Shown here piece by piece: positions 51,749 to 60,094 of a stretch of DNA of 64,000 nt (position 1 is its first letter; each line of letters opens with the position of its first letter). This DNA comes from an uncultured Erysipelotrichaceae bacterium. Lineage in GTDB: Bacteria; Bacillota_I; Bacilli_A; Erysipelotrichales; Erysipelotrichaceae. Made by a program: the position numbers and the translations under genes. The stretch lies in assembly GCA_900314905.1 (NCBI GenBank), contig OMXA01000007.1, positions 1-64,000 of the forward strand, given 5' to 3'. The notes under the pieces are model-generated. The model was not told where the DNA came from, ran no database searches, and worked only from the letters and a program-made list of their open reading frames with translations.

Positions 51749-53295
51749 TGAAGCGGATTCTTCAGATTCTCGGATGTCTTGCGGCATCCATTGCGATCGT
51801 GGTTTTTCTGCCGCGCATCATGCCTTCTCCTTCCGAAGAAAATGCGGCTGTCTCTGCAGAGGAAACAAGCATTCTTCCGCAGCAGGTGGAGAGCATCAAT
51901 TCTTCTCCTGCGGAAATCTATCGGATTTACAGCAGCGGAAAGCTGATCGGGGTTCTGAAGAATCGTTCGAAGCTTGATGCGCTGCTGGATTCCATCTATG
52001 CAGAGGAGTATGCAGAAGAGTTTCCGCATTCAGAAGCTGCTCTTGGAAAAGATGTCTATCTGGTCAGCGAGCAGAGCTATTTCACGTATACCGATATTGA
52101 TGATGATATCTGCAATTATCTCCGGGAGAACAATCTCTTTACTCTGAAGGCTGCTGAAGTCGAGTTCTCTGACAGCAATGGCATTTATGCAAAAATCTAT
52201 GTGGGTAATCAGTCCATGTATGAAGCGGCGATGAATACCTATCTGTCCTACTTCATCAGTTCTTCAGATCTTGCCCTGCTCAACAGCGGGCAGACCGTCC
52301 CGGAGCTGAGAGATTACGGCAGCCGGGCAACAAGTGTGAGCATTTCCCAGACCATCACGGTCCGGGATTCATATGCGCCTGCGTCTGAGATCCTCAATAC
52401 CGAAGCAGATATTCTGGAATATCTCGAATACGGAAATGATACGGAAAAGGAATATTACACGGTTCAGAAGTACGATACGGTTGCCGGTGTCGGAGCGAAG
52501 AATCATGGCCTTTCAGCTACGCAGATCATGAATATCAATCGTGACAAGATCAGAAGCACGGACCAGGTTCTCAGCGAAGGCGAGCAGCTCTGCGTTACGT
52601 ATTTCAATTCTCCGATTGATATTGTCGTGAACCAGGAATCCATGCGCAAAGAAGTAGTCTATTTTGAAACCGTCTATCAGGAAGATCCGGATCTCAAGGA
52701 AGGCGAAGTGGAAACCTCGCAGGCTGGTTCCAATGGGTCCAGAAATGCACTGTATGGCGAGAAATGGATCAATGGAGTTCTGGTTTCCGGTTCTCTGATT
52801 TCCTATGCGGATACGCTGCAGCCGGTGAATGAAGTGGTTTCGATCGGAACAATGCAGATTCCGGGAGTCGGTACCGGACAGTTCCGCTGGCCGGTGGACA
52901 ATCCATCAATTACCTGCCATTGGGGCTGCTATTATGGTCATCGGGCGATTGATATCCAGAATGCCTATGATCATTACGGAAATATCTATGCCGCCGATCG
53001 CGGTGTCATTTCTGAGAATTCCTATAACTCGATCAACGGAAACTACGTGATCATCAATCATAACAATGGCTACTATACCTACTATGGTCATATGAATGTT
53101 CCAAGTCCGCTTGCTGTCGGAACGATTGTCGACAAGGGCGATGTGATTGGGCAGATCGGCATGACCGGCGTTGCGGCGGGACCGCATACGCACTTCTTCA
53201 TTTTCTCATTGACGCAGAATGCGGACGGTACGACAACTGCAGAGCGATATGATCCGTGTTCGCTCAGCAGCTTCCCGAGCTGTGACGGCGTATGA
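51748..53295 (+). CDS. Membrane-anchored LysM/G5/M23 endopeptidase
   Basis: A 515-aa cell-wall hydrolase. A signal anchor (residues 5-24) is followed by an extended region, a LysM-like domain (YYTVQKYDTVAGVGAKNHGL to about residue 290), a G5 domain (about 292-370), and a C-terminal M23 domain. Its zinc ligands lie in GHRAID (H-x-x-x-D) and GPHTHFFI (H-x-H). It should cut peptide cross-links in peptidoglycan. It occupies the position between dnaB and walJ where the WalRK system usually lies, and it overlaps both neighbours, so its dose is tied to replication and wall genes. Confidence 0.92.
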   Translation: MKRILQILGCLAASIAIVVFLPRIMPSPSEENAAVSAEETSILPQQVESINSSPAEIYRIYSSGKLIGVLKNRSKLDALLDSIYAEEYAEEFPHSEAALGKDVYLVSEQSYFTYTDIDDDICNYLRENNLFTLKAAEVEFSDSNGIYAKIYVGNQSMYEAAMNTYLSYFISSSDLALLNSGQTVPELRDYGSRATSVSISQTITVRDSYAPASEILNTEADILEYLEYGNDTEKEYYTVQKYDTVAGVGAKNHGLSATQIMNINRDKIRSTDQVLSEGEQLCVTYFNSPIDIVVNQESMRKEVVYFETVYQEDPDLKEGEVETSQAGSNGSRNALYGEKWINGVLVSGSLISYADTLQPVNEVVSIGTMQIPGVGTGQFRWPVDNPSITCHWGCYYGHRAIDIQNAYDHYGNIYAADRGVISENSYNSINGNYVIINHNNGYYTYYGHMNVPSPLAVGTIVDKGDVIGQIGMTGVAAGPHTHFFIFSLTQNADGTTTAERYDPCSLSSFPSCDGV

Positions 53296-54122
53296 TGAAG
53301 TTTGCAATGCTGGCATCCGGCTCCAGAGGAAACTGCTTTCTGCTGCAGGATGAGAATACGTTTCTGATGATTGACTGCGGCACGACAAAGAAATATCTCT
53401 CTGAAGCGTTTTCTGCTTCTGGGTTTTCCAGAGAAGATCTGGATGCGGTGCTGATCACGCACACGCATACGGACCATATCTCATGCCTGCGAATGTTTGA
53501 GGACTATCCGATCTATGCTGCAGCAGATCTCGGGGAGGTTCCGTATACCCGGCTTAAGCCGATGGAGAAGTTCGCCCTGGAACATCTGACAATCCTGCCG
53601 CTTCCATTGAGCCATGATGCACAGGATACAGTCGGGTATGTCATTGAAAGCTGGCAGGAGAAGCTGGTGTATATCACGGATACCGGGTATGTGAAGGATT
53701 CCTACCTGCCGCTTCTGAAAGGAGCAGACTACATCATTCTCGAAAGCAATCATGATGTGGAGATGCTCATGCAGACGAGAAGACCGCAGTATCTGAAAAT
53801 GAGAATTGCTTCAGATTCCGGCCATCTCTGCAATGAAGACTGTGCTGCAATTCTGGATCAGATCGTGACGGAGCGCACGAAGCAGATCATCCTGGCCCAT
53901 ATCAGCCGGGAAGCAAATACGAGAGAACGTGCCCTGGAAGTGAACAGACAGGTTCTGGAACATCATCCGAACAGAAATCCGAACCTGCTGCTCTGTGCGG
54001 CAGGACAGTATGAAGTGATCAGAGGAGGAGCATGGAAAGATGAAGAAATGGATCCTGGCAGCTGCAGCTGCATTATTGATCTGGAACATCTATCTGACCG
54101 TATCAATCAGAAATCTATCTGA
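53295..54122 (+). CDS. walJ: WalJ/YycJ metallo-beta-lactamase-fold hydrolase
   Basis: A 275-aa MBL-fold protein with the start KFAMLASGSRGNC and the metal motif THTHTDH (H-x-H-x-D-H, near residue 57); DTGYV near 140 and SNHD near 163 are later metal or substrate positions. YycJ is a 5'-3' exonuclease-like protein linked to mismatch repair and to cell wall-division coordination. Two ATGs (53292, 53295) are possible; I use the second, which gives the family's usual MKF start. The htrA-like gene begins inside its last 83 bases. Confidence 0.93.
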   Translation: MKFAMLASGSRGNCFLLQDENTFLMIDCGTTKKYLSEAFSASGFSREDLDAVLITHTHTDHISCLRMFEDYPIYAAADLGEVPYTRLKPMEKFALEHLTILPLPLSHDAQDTVGYVIESWQEKLVYITDTGYVKDSYLPLLKGADYIILESNHDVEMLMQTRRPQYLKMRIASDSGHLCNEDCAAILDQIVTERTKQIILAHISREANTRERALEVNRQVLEHHPNRNPNLLLCAAGQYEVIRGGAWKDEEMDPGSCSCIIDLEHLSDRINQKSI

Positions 54123-55143
54123 AAAAAGCCATTCTGCTTCTCCGGAAGCTACCTCGGATTCGCATGGAGCTTCTGTGGTATATAACACGACGATTGAAGG
54201 ATATACGACGGATATCACGGAGACCGCTGCCTCGGTGCAGCCGATGATCGTGCAGATCACTGTCAGATCAGAAGACAGCGAGGCGGCAGACCGCGTTTCC
54301 TCCGGTGTGATCTATTCAAGTTCGGATGATGAGTGCTGGATTCTGACTACTGCAGAGAATATTGCCGATGGCAATACGTACTTGATCACGTTCGACAGCG
54401 GTATCACAATCCAGGCGGATTCTGCCGTCAGCGATCCATCTGCAGATATTGCGCTATTGCTCTGTCATCCTTCTTTCCCCACGACGCCGATCGAGATCGG
54501 GGATTCCTCTGCAGTCAAAGAAGGAGAATACGTGATTGCCGTCGGTTCTCATCCGATTGAAAACCAGAGCGGCAGTGTCTCTTTCGGGGTCGTTTCTCTG
54601 CCCGGACAGGTGTTCAGGGCAGGCACCGAAGAACGGCAGCCATGGATTACCGAAGTATTCACGACAGATGCCGAGGTTTCAAGAACCGGCAGCGGCGGTC
54701 CGCTGATCAATTTGTCCGGTCAGCTGATCGGCATGGTTTCATCTTCCATGACTTCTGCTAATTCGGCTGGCTTTTCGACTGCGATCACCTCTTCAGAGAT
54801 TCTGTCTTCCGCGAAAGAACTGCAGAAAGAAGGAGCTGTTACCAGAGGCTATCTCGGAGCTGCTGCAGCGGATGTCGGCAGTCTTGCACTGTATCAGAAG
54901 AGTGCCTGGAATCTTTCGCTGGATTTAGTGGATGGAGTGCTTGTGACGGTCGTGGAACCTGGATCTCCAGCGGAGGAAGCAGGCATTCAGACAGGAGATG
55001 TGATCATGAGTATCAATGAAACAGCGGTCCACAGTGCTGACGATCTGAAGGAGTTTCTCTACAATTCCGCTCCTGGAGATACCGTAACCGTTTCTCTGAG
55101 CCGGCAGTCGGCTGCGATCACGACGACTGCGACACTGCAATGA
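54040..55143 (+). CDS. HtrA/DegP-like protein with PDZ, catalytic His replaced
   Basis: A 367-aa membrane-anchored trypsin-fold protein: signal anchor (residues 4-22), protease domain (about 55-275), PDZ domain (about 278-367). Asp136 (in DPSADIALL) and Ser218 (in TGSGGPL) are kept. In the segment equal to T-N-x-H-V-I of active HtrA the sequence is LTTAENIADG, with Glu106 where the catalytic His belongs. It is therefore probably not a working serine protease but a chaperone or scaffold. GGAGGAG lies about ten bases before the ATG. It overlaps walJ by 83 bases and rlmH by four. Confidence 0.85.
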   Translation: MKKWILAAAAALLIWNIYLTVSIRNLSEKSHSASPEATSDSHGASVVYNTTIEGYTTDITETAASVQPMIVQITVRSEDSEAADRVSSGVIYSSSDDECWILTTAENIADGNTYLITFDSGITIQADSAVSDPSADIALLLCHPSFPTTPIEIGDSSAVKEGEYVIAVGSHPIENQSGSVSFGVVSLPGQVFRAGTEERQPWITEVFTTDAEVSRTGSGGPLINLSGQLIGMVSSSMTSANSAGFSTAITSSEILSSAKELQKEGAVTRGYLGAAAADVGSLALYQKSAWNLSLDLVDGVLVTVVEPGSPAEEAGIQTGDVIMSINETAVHSADDLKEFLYNSAPGDTVTVSLSRQSAAITTTATLQ

Positions 55144-55616
55144 TCCGCGTCATCGCGTGCGGCAGAGTGAGAGACCGCTGGCTGCAGGACGGCATTGCTG
55201 AGTATGCAAAACGCATTCGTCCCTATGATCGTCTGGAACTCATTGAAGTTCAGGATGAGATGGCACCGGAGAAGAACTCTGCCGCAGAAAATGAACAGGT
55301 CAAGAAGATCGAAGGACAGCGTCTGCTGAAGCAGATTCATCCGCAGGAATTTGTGATTCTCCTGGATCTTGCAGGAAAAGAACTGGATTCTGAGAAGCTT
55401 GCTGCAAAGATCGATCAGCTGAATATTTCCGGAAAGAGCAGAATTGACTTCGTCATCGGCGGCTCGCTCGGCGTATCAGAGGAACTGATTCAGAGAGCAG
55501 ATTTCCGCTGGAAGCTTTCTGCAAATACCTTTCCGCATCAGCTATGCAGACTGATCGTGCTGGAGCAGATCTACCGGAGTTTCAGGATTCTGCATCATGA
55601 GCCATACCATAAGTGA
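55140..55616 (+). CDS. rlmH: 23S rRNA (pseudouridine1915-N3)-methyltransferase RlmH
   Basis: A 158-aa SPOUT methyltransferase that modifies pseudouridine 1915 in helix 69. Signatures are IRVIACGRVRDRWLQDGIAEY at the start, VILLDLAGKELDSEKLA near 70, FVIGGSLGVSEEL near 103, and the C-terminal HQLCRLIVLEQIYRSFRI with HEPYHK. The length fits the family (about 159 aa). It overlaps the htrA-like gene by ATGA and closes the conserved dnaB-walJ-htrA-rlmH run. Confidence 0.97.
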   Translation: MIRVIACGRVRDRWLQDGIAEYAKRIRPYDRLELIEVQDEMAPEKNSAAENEQVKKIEGQRLLKQIHPQEFVILLDLAGKELDSEKLAAKIDQLNISGKSRIDFVIGGSLGVSEELIQRADFRWKLSANTFPHQLCRLIVLEQIYRSFRILHHEPYHK

Positions 55617-55717
55617 AAAGAAGAATTAACCTGATACCAGCCGGCAATGCGACGCAGATGGATTTCTGCAATGCTTGTGATTGCGTATATGGATCCTGTC
55701 CTCTTGTCAGCACAGCA

Positions 55718-55747
55718 GAACCCCTCGCAGCATCCTGCGAGGGGTTC
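55718..55747. terminator. Bidirectional terminator between rlmH and the lipoprotein gene
   Basis: A 13-bp perfect stem GAACCCCTCGCAG/CTGCGAGGGGTTC with a 4-nt loop. T-rich tails are short (TTCCTTC); it serves both convergent units. Confidence 0.75.
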
Positions 55748-55770
55748 CTTCATTCTTCAGCAGATGCAGG

Positions 55771-56154
55771 TCATTCCGGAGCAGTGATTCGCTCTGCATT
55801 TTCGATGACCGCAAAGGTATCCAGTGATTCCGCTGAAGTAGAAACGCGGATGGTATCCCCAGCCTGAATTTCAGAAGGATACAGATTTTCTACTTCAGAA
55901 AGATTCAGTTTCATCGGCTTATCTTCGACAAGAACTGTGAGCTCCTCACCGTTCTTTTCCGTTACTGCTGCGTCGATATAGTATTGCAGCGCTCCGGTAT
56001 CTGAAGAAGCAGAGGCGACTTCGGTATTCTCCATAGAAGATGCTGTCGTCTGTGAAGTGGGAGAGACTGCTTGAGAATTGCTTCCGGAAGAAGCACATCC
56101 GACGATCAGAAAACAAGGAACAGCAGTCAGAAAAATGATCTTTTGAAATTTCAT
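55771..56154 (-). CDS. Small lipoprotein, 127 aa
   Basis: A secreted lipoprotein with a signal peptide and lipobox LIVGC (Cys20), a Ser/Thr/Gln-rich linker (about 21-60), and a small beta-barrel-like domain (about 62-127) with KNGEELTVLVEDKPMKLNL and IQAGDTIRVSTSAESLDT. GGAGG lies eight bases before the ATG at 56154, so I use it rather than the ATG five codons upstream. No specific family is recognised; the C-terminal domain resembles small OB-like modules of other Bacillota lipoproteins. Confidence 0.75.
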   Translation of the reverse strand: MKFQKIIFLTAVPCFLIVGCASSGSNSQAVSPTSQTTASSMENTEVASASSDTGALQYYIDAAVTEKNGEELTVLVEDKPMKLNLSEVENLYPSEIQAGDTIRVSTSAESLDTFAVIENAERITAPE

Positions 56155-56169
56155 AATGAATTCCTCCAT

Positions 56170-56488
56170 TAACAGTGCAGATTTGTATGACTAAATGCTG
56201 GAAAAGAGAAGCGGGTACAGGTCTCTGAGATTTTCCCAGACCTGTGAGTCCTGTACAAGATGATTACCTCGAATACTCGGACGCATAAGGATAGAAACAC
56301 AATATGTCCAGTCAATCCTTTTTTCTGAGATATCAGATTCCCCCCGATCATTGGCATCATTCCCTCTTCATAAAAGCTCAGTTCCTTTTTTCAATCATGA
56401 TCGATCCTGTGATGATCAGTGCTCTGCAGCTGATCCCTCTTTGGCTGCACTCGCCAGGAAGCATTGTTTATTGTCTTCTCTTTTTCGT
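56170..56488. other. Intergenic region without a convincing gene (319 bp)
   Basis: No frame here has a ribosome site or recognisable product. The only structure seen is ACAGGTCT/AGACCTGT (8-bp stem, 56217-56245), which competes with GTACAGG/CCTGTAC (56214-56220 with 56251-56257). On the minus strand it would lie in the leader of the lipoprotein gene, so it may be a small attenuator; this is speculative. Confidence 0.35.
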
Positions 56489-56764
56489 TCAATCACGCTT
56501 CAGCATGTCTTTCTGATATTCCTTAGACACTTCCATGGTGTACTGATACCATTCTTCGAAGTACTTCCTGAGTTTCTGGTCTTCAAGCTTGGCAGAATTC
56601 TTCTCAATGTTTTCTTTCTCCCGATAGGAGTCAGATACAGGCATATTGTTTTCTGCTTTGTATTTTGCGACATTCTCAACCGCATGCATGCGTTCCTCGA
56701 AGAGTCTGACAAGCTGGTCATCGATTTCATTGATTCTGATACGGCTTTCCTGGAGTAAGTTCAT
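56489..56764 (-). CDS. Chorismate mutase (AroQ type)
   Basis: A 91-aa all-helical mutase that converts chorismate to prephenate for phenylalanine and tyrosine. The AroQ pattern is visible: R-x-x-I-N-E-I-D-D-Q-L-V-R-L-F-E-E-R near residue 8, VAKYKAEN near 32 and REKE near 48. AAAGGAAAA precedes the ATG. Its start overlaps by ATGA the end of an open frame upstream that seems to be a broken gene (56761-57057). Confidence 0.9.
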   Translation of the reverse strand: MNLLQESRIRINEIDDQLVRLFEERMHAVENVAKYKAENNMPVSDSYREKENIEKNSAKLEDQKLRKYFEEWYQYTMEVSKEYQKDMLKRD

Positions 56765-57057
56765 GGTAGTTTTCCTTTTTCTTTATTATAAGTGGTTTGC
56801 GTATCAAACATCCATCCTTTCTGAAGCTCGGCAATGAATGCAGTCTGCTGTTCCGAATGAACTGAAATCTCATCCTCATCTGAAACGCAGCCATATCATT
56901 TCTGATCCGATCAGGATCATGCACCGCCTGGATCGAGTGAGGGAGATGCATCATCCGCTGTAATGCAGCTATTTCCTTCTGGTTTCCATGAATAGCCAGC
57001 AGACAATCTGCAAATTCCCTGTATGCAGTTTTGTACCTTCTCTCTGAAAAAACTGCG
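56761..57057 (-). pseudogene. Possible frameshifted gene remnant upstream of chorismate mutase
   Basis: One minus-strand frame reads through about 57057-56885 (containing AVFSERRYKTAYREFADCLL and AIHGNQKEIAALQ). Another frame takes over near 56885 (SDEDEISVHSEQQTAFIAEL, then QKGWMFDTQTTYNKEKGKLP) and stops in an ATGA overlap with the chorismate mutase start. That exact coupling suggests the second part was the 3' end of a real gene. There is no start codon with a ribosome site for the first part. The family is not recognised; the case is weak. Confidence 0.35.
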
Positions 57058-57191
57058 AAGTGAAAGACTATCTGATCATTTTTCCAGAATCATATCAGGC
57101 CGCAGGAATGTCTGATTTCTCTCTAGAAGAGAGCTTCCGCGTCTTAAAGACAGGAATCAGGTCTGGACAGAAATGGCTTTTCAGTCCAGGT

Positions 57192-57237
57192 GCAGGTTTG
57201 CGAAACGCAATTAAGCAGGTTTGCGAAACGCAAGTAA
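57192..57237 (+). repeat. Two tandem 23-bp repeats, each a palindrome, upstream of ptsH
   Basis: The 19-mer GCAGGTTTGCGAAACGCAA occurs twice in tandem (57192-57214 and 57215-57237; the copies differ by one base in the last four). Each holds the dyad TTGCG-AAA-CGCAA. Centres are about 23 bp apart and lie near -73 and -50 of the predicted ptsH start, the position of activator sites. Confidence 0.8.
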
Positions 57238-57270
57238 GCGCTTGTAGTTTGGCGGGGTCTGAAGTAAAAT
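57233..57270 (+). promoter_or_regulatory. Promoter of ptsH with a cre-like site
   Basis: TTGTAG (57242-57247) and TAAAAT (57265-57270) are 17 bases apart. AGTAAGCGCTTGTA (57233-57246) overlaps the -35 and matches 11 of 14 positions of the CcpA cre consensus TGWAANCGNTNWCA. That could give carbon catabolite control of HPr itself. The call is tentative. Confidence 0.55.
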
Positions 57271-57303
57271 GATCCTAGAATTGACCAGGAGGAGATAAAA
57301 ACT

Positions 57304-57570
57304 ATGAAGCAGATATCTGTAACTGTTGTGGATCCGGTAGGACTTCACGCACGCCCTGCTACTGTTGCAGTCAACGCAGCCAGCAAGTTCAAGAGCGAAG
57401 TCAAGGTTGCTTACAAGGGACGTACCGTTAACATGAAGTCCATCATGGGCGTGATGTCACTGGGCATTCCGACACAGTCTGAGATCACCGTTACCTGCGA
57501 TGGCGACGATGAAGACGTTGCGATCAAGACGATTGAAGAAGTGCTTCGTGCTCAGAAAGTCATTGCTTGA
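57304..57570 (+). CDS. ptsH: Phosphocarrier protein HPr
   Basis: The 88-aa HPr carries phosphate from enzyme I to sugar-specific EIIA proteins. His15 lies in GLHARPAT, and the regulatory Ser46 in MKSIMGVMSLG, the site of HPr kinase typical of Bacillota. AGGAGGAG lies before the ATG. It stands alone, without ptsI downstream. Upstream are two tandem palindromes and a cre-like site. Confidence 0.96.
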   Translation: MKQISVTVVDPVGLHARPATVAVNAASKFKSEVKVAYKGRTVNMKSIMGVMSLGIPTQSEITVTCDGDDEDVAIKTIEEVLRAQKVIA

Positions 57571-57591
57571 TTGACTGAAGCAATCCGAACA

Positions 57592-57621
57592 GGAAGATGC
57601 CGCTGAGCATCTTCCTTTTTT
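57592..57621 (+). terminator. Terminator of ptsH
   Basis: A 9-bp perfect stem GGAAGATGC/GCATCTTCC with a 6-nt loop is followed by six T, confirming ptsH as a single-gene unit. Confidence 0.9.
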
Positions 57622-57642
57622 AGAAAAAAGGAGATAATTGGT

Positions 57643-59325
57643 ATGTATCAGGAGGAGTATGAGCGCTGGTGTTCTGCAGATCTGGAGGATATCGATCTTT
57701 CGAATGAGCTTCGTGAAATCCGCGGAGATGAGAATGCGATCAAAGATCGGTTTGCTGCAGCCCTGAAGTTCGGCACCGCCGGCTTACGCGGAACGCTCGG
57801 AGCGGGCACAAACAGGATGAATATCTGGGTGGTCCGTCAGGCAACGCAGGGAGTGGCGGACTGGGTGAAGACCCAGGGCGGAACGCAGACCGTCGCCATC
57901 AGCTATGATTCCCGGCTCAAGGGATGGACCTTTGCCAGAGATGCGGCTGGAGTTCTGGCTGCCAATGGCATCCATGTAAGGATTTATGATGAGCTGATGC
58001 CGGTTCCGGCACTGAGCTTTGCTACGAGGTATTATCACTGCAATGCCGGCATCATGATCACGGCTTCCCATAACCCAGCCCAGTATAATGGCTATAAGGC
58101 TTATGGACCGGATGGCTGCCAGATGACGGATGATGCGGCTGGCGTGGTCTATGCGCAGATTCAGAAGACGGATGTGCTGACTGGCGCGAAGTATATGCCA
58201 TTCCGGGAGGGCGTTGAGAAGGGATTGATCAGATTTGTCCAGGATGACTGCATCCAGGCGCTCTATGAGGCAATTGAATCCCGTCAGGTCCGGCCGGGTC
58301 TCTGCCGGACTGCCGGACTGAAGCTGGTATATTCTCCGCTGAACGGAACCGGTCTGGTCCCGGTAACCCATGTGCTGAGAGATATCGGCATCACGGATAT
58401 TACAATTGTTCCGGAACAGGAATACCCGAATGGCTATTTCACAACCTGCCCGTATCCGAATCCGGAAATCCGCGAGGCTTTGCAGAAAGGCCTGGAGCTT
58501 GCCGAAAAAACCGGGGCAGATCTGATGCTGGCAACGGATCCGGATGCGGATCGCGTCGGCATTGCGATGAAGTGCCCGGATGGTTCTTATGAGCTGGTCT
58601 CCGGCAATGAGATGGGCGTGCTGCTGCTGGACTATATCTGTGCTGGCAGAATTGAAAAGGGAACAATGCCTGAGAAACCGGTTGCGGTCATGTCAATTGT
58701 CAGCACGCCGCTAGCAGATAAGGTTGCAGAGCATTATGGCGTAGAGCTTCGTCATACGCTGACAGGCTTCAAGTGGATCGGCGATCAGATTGCACAGCTG
58801 GAAGCTGCTGGCGAAACGGATCGCTTCATCTTCGGATTTGAAGAGAGCTATGGCTATCTGGCCGGACCGTATGTCCGCGATAAGGATGCAGTGGTCGGAA
58901 GTATGCTGATCTGCGAGATGGCGGCGTATTATCGTTCGATCGGTTCTTCGATCAAGCAGCGGCTGGAAGAGATCTATCAGCAGTATGGTCGCTATCTGAA
59001 CAAGGTTGACAGCTATTCGTTCCCGGGTCTTTCCGGCATGGATAAGATGGCTGGCATCATGGAAGATCTGCGGAAGAACCCGCCAGCAGAGTTTGCAGGG
59101 GATAAGGTCGTCAAGGCAATCGATTACGAAAAGCCGGAAGAAACCGGTCTGCCGAAGGCAAATGTGCTGACGTATCATCTGGAAGATGGTGCGACGGTAG
59201 TGGTTCGTCCTTCCGGAACGGAACCGAAGATCAAGACCTACTTCACGACACTTGGCAGAACGCTTGCGGAAGCAGAGGCAGAAAAAGAAAGGCTTGCAGA
59301 GGCACTGAAGCCGATTCTGAAATAG
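57643..59325 (+). CDS. Phospho-sugar mutase (alpha-phosphoglucomutase, PgcA type)
   Basis: A 560-aa enzyme interconverting glucose 1- and 6-phosphate (or mannose phosphates). The phospho-Ser loop is ITASHNPAQYNGYK near residue 142, the Mg site DPDADRVG near 302, the sugar loop GFEESYGYL near 400, and the phosphate-binding RPSGTEPKIK near 525. Length matches B. subtilis PgcA (about 580 aa). It links glycolysis with glycogen (glgB/glgP 2 kb downstream) and cell-envelope sugars. Confidence 0.95.
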   Translation: MYQEEYERWCSADLEDIDLSNELREIRGDENAIKDRFAAALKFGTAGLRGTLGAGTNRMNIWVVRQATQGVADWVKTQGGTQTVAISYDSRLKGWTFARDAAGVLAANGIHVRIYDELMPVPALSFATRYYHCNAGIMITASHNPAQYNGYKAYGPDGCQMTDDAAGVVYAQIQKTDVLTGAKYMPFREGVEKGLIRFVQDDCIQALYEAIESRQVRPGLCRTAGLKLVYSPLNGTGLVPVTHVLRDIGITDITIVPEQEYPNGYFTTCPYPNPEIREALQKGLELAEKTGADLMLATDPDADRVGIAMKCPDGSYELVSGNEMGVLLLDYICAGRIEKGTMPEKPVAVMSIVSTPLADKVAEHYGVELRHTLTGFKWIGDQIAQLEAAGETDRFIFGFEESYGYLAGPYVRDKDAVVGSMLICEMAAYYRSIGSSIKQRLEEIYQQYGRYLNKVDSYSFPGLSGMDKMAGIMEDLRKNPPAEFAGDKVVKAIDYEKPEETGLPKANVLTYHLEDGATVVVRPSGTEPKIKTYFTTLGRTLAEAEAEKERLAEALKPILK

Positions 59326-59332
59326 ATTCCTG

Positions 59333-59359
59333 AGGAACTGTGTAGAGCAGTTCCTTTTT
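59333..59359 (+). terminator. Terminator of the phosphoglucomutase gene
   Basis: An 8-bp perfect stem AGGAACTG/CAGTTCCT with a 7-nt loop is followed by five T. Confidence 0.85.
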
Positions 59360-59394
59360 GGTACAATAATCAGGAAAGAATTGGCGGGGACAAG

Positions 59395-60036
59395 ATGAAC
59401 AAGGTACTGGCAGCCATCGCAGGGACTTTTTTTCTGCTGGCAGGAGTTTACGACTGCTTTGATTCAGCACATCATGGAAAGCGCAGGCTGAAGCCATTTC
59501 TGATGCCGCTCCTGACGGTGTTCTACGTAACTTCTGCGGATGAGATTTCCTGGCTTGTGACAGCAGGACTTCTGCTGGGCGGAATCGGCGATACGCTGCT
59601 GATTCATAAGCAGAATGGAAAAGCTCTGCTTGGCGGAACGGCTGCGTTTCTTGGCGGTCATCTATGCTATGCGCTGCGGTTCCTGCAGGATTGCAGATGG
59701 GGCATCATTCCGGAATGGTCGGTTCTGGTACTGCTTGGATATGCCGGGTATGCAGCAGTATTTGCACCGCGCCTGCTCAGGCATGTGGAAAAGAAGCTTC
59801 TTGCCCCGGTGGCTGCCTATATGATCGGTCTTCTTGCGATGAGCATCCTTGCATTTGGGAGGTTCAGCAGCGGTGCCGATTCCGGCAGGCTTCTGGTCTG
59901 GCTGGGGTCTGTATGCTTTCTGCTTTCAGATACGATTCTTTCTTTTTCTATTTTTGCCAGAGGGAGTCATCGCGGAGTCATGGAAACATATCTTGCTGCA
60001 CAGACTCTGATCGCGATTGGCTTTCTTCATGCTTGA
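59395..60036 (+). CDS. YhhN-family membrane protein (lysoplasmalogenase-like)
   Basis: A 213-aa protein with seven or eight hydrophobic segments. YhhN features are KPFLMPLLTVFY near residue 31, the GGIGDTLL segment near 61 and LGSVCFLLSDTILSFSIFA near 168. Relatives (TMEM86) hydrolyse the vinyl-ether bond of lysoplasmalogens. Plasmalogens occur in anaerobic Bacillota, so this role is plausible but untested. GGGGA precedes the ATG; TACAAT near 59362 may be its -10. Confidence 0.8.
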   Translation: MNKVLAAIAGTFFLLAGVYDCFDSAHHGKRRLKPFLMPLLTVFYVTSADEISWLVTAGLLLGGIGDTLLIHKQNGKALLGGTAAFLGGHLCYALRFLQDCRWGIIPEWSVLVLLGYAGYAAVFAPRLLRHVEKKLLAPVAAYMIGLLAMSILAFGRFSSGADSGRLLVWLGSVCFLLSDTILSFSIFARGSHRGVMETYLAAQTLIAIGFLHA

Positions 60037-60094
60037 ATTCCTGCGATATACTTGAATGTACAGAACATCATCAGAAACGGGAGGGTGCGTAATC

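Noticed and set aside
55613-55867. An 84-codon plus-strand frame overlapping the rlmH stop
   Set aside because: It runs through the 13-bp terminator hairpin and into the 3' end of the lipoprotein gene on the other strand; no motif or ribosome site.
57060-57272. A 70-codon GTG-started frame upstream of ptsH
   Set aside because: It has no ribosome site and its 3' half is the tandem palindromes and ptsH promoter, which explain the sequence better.
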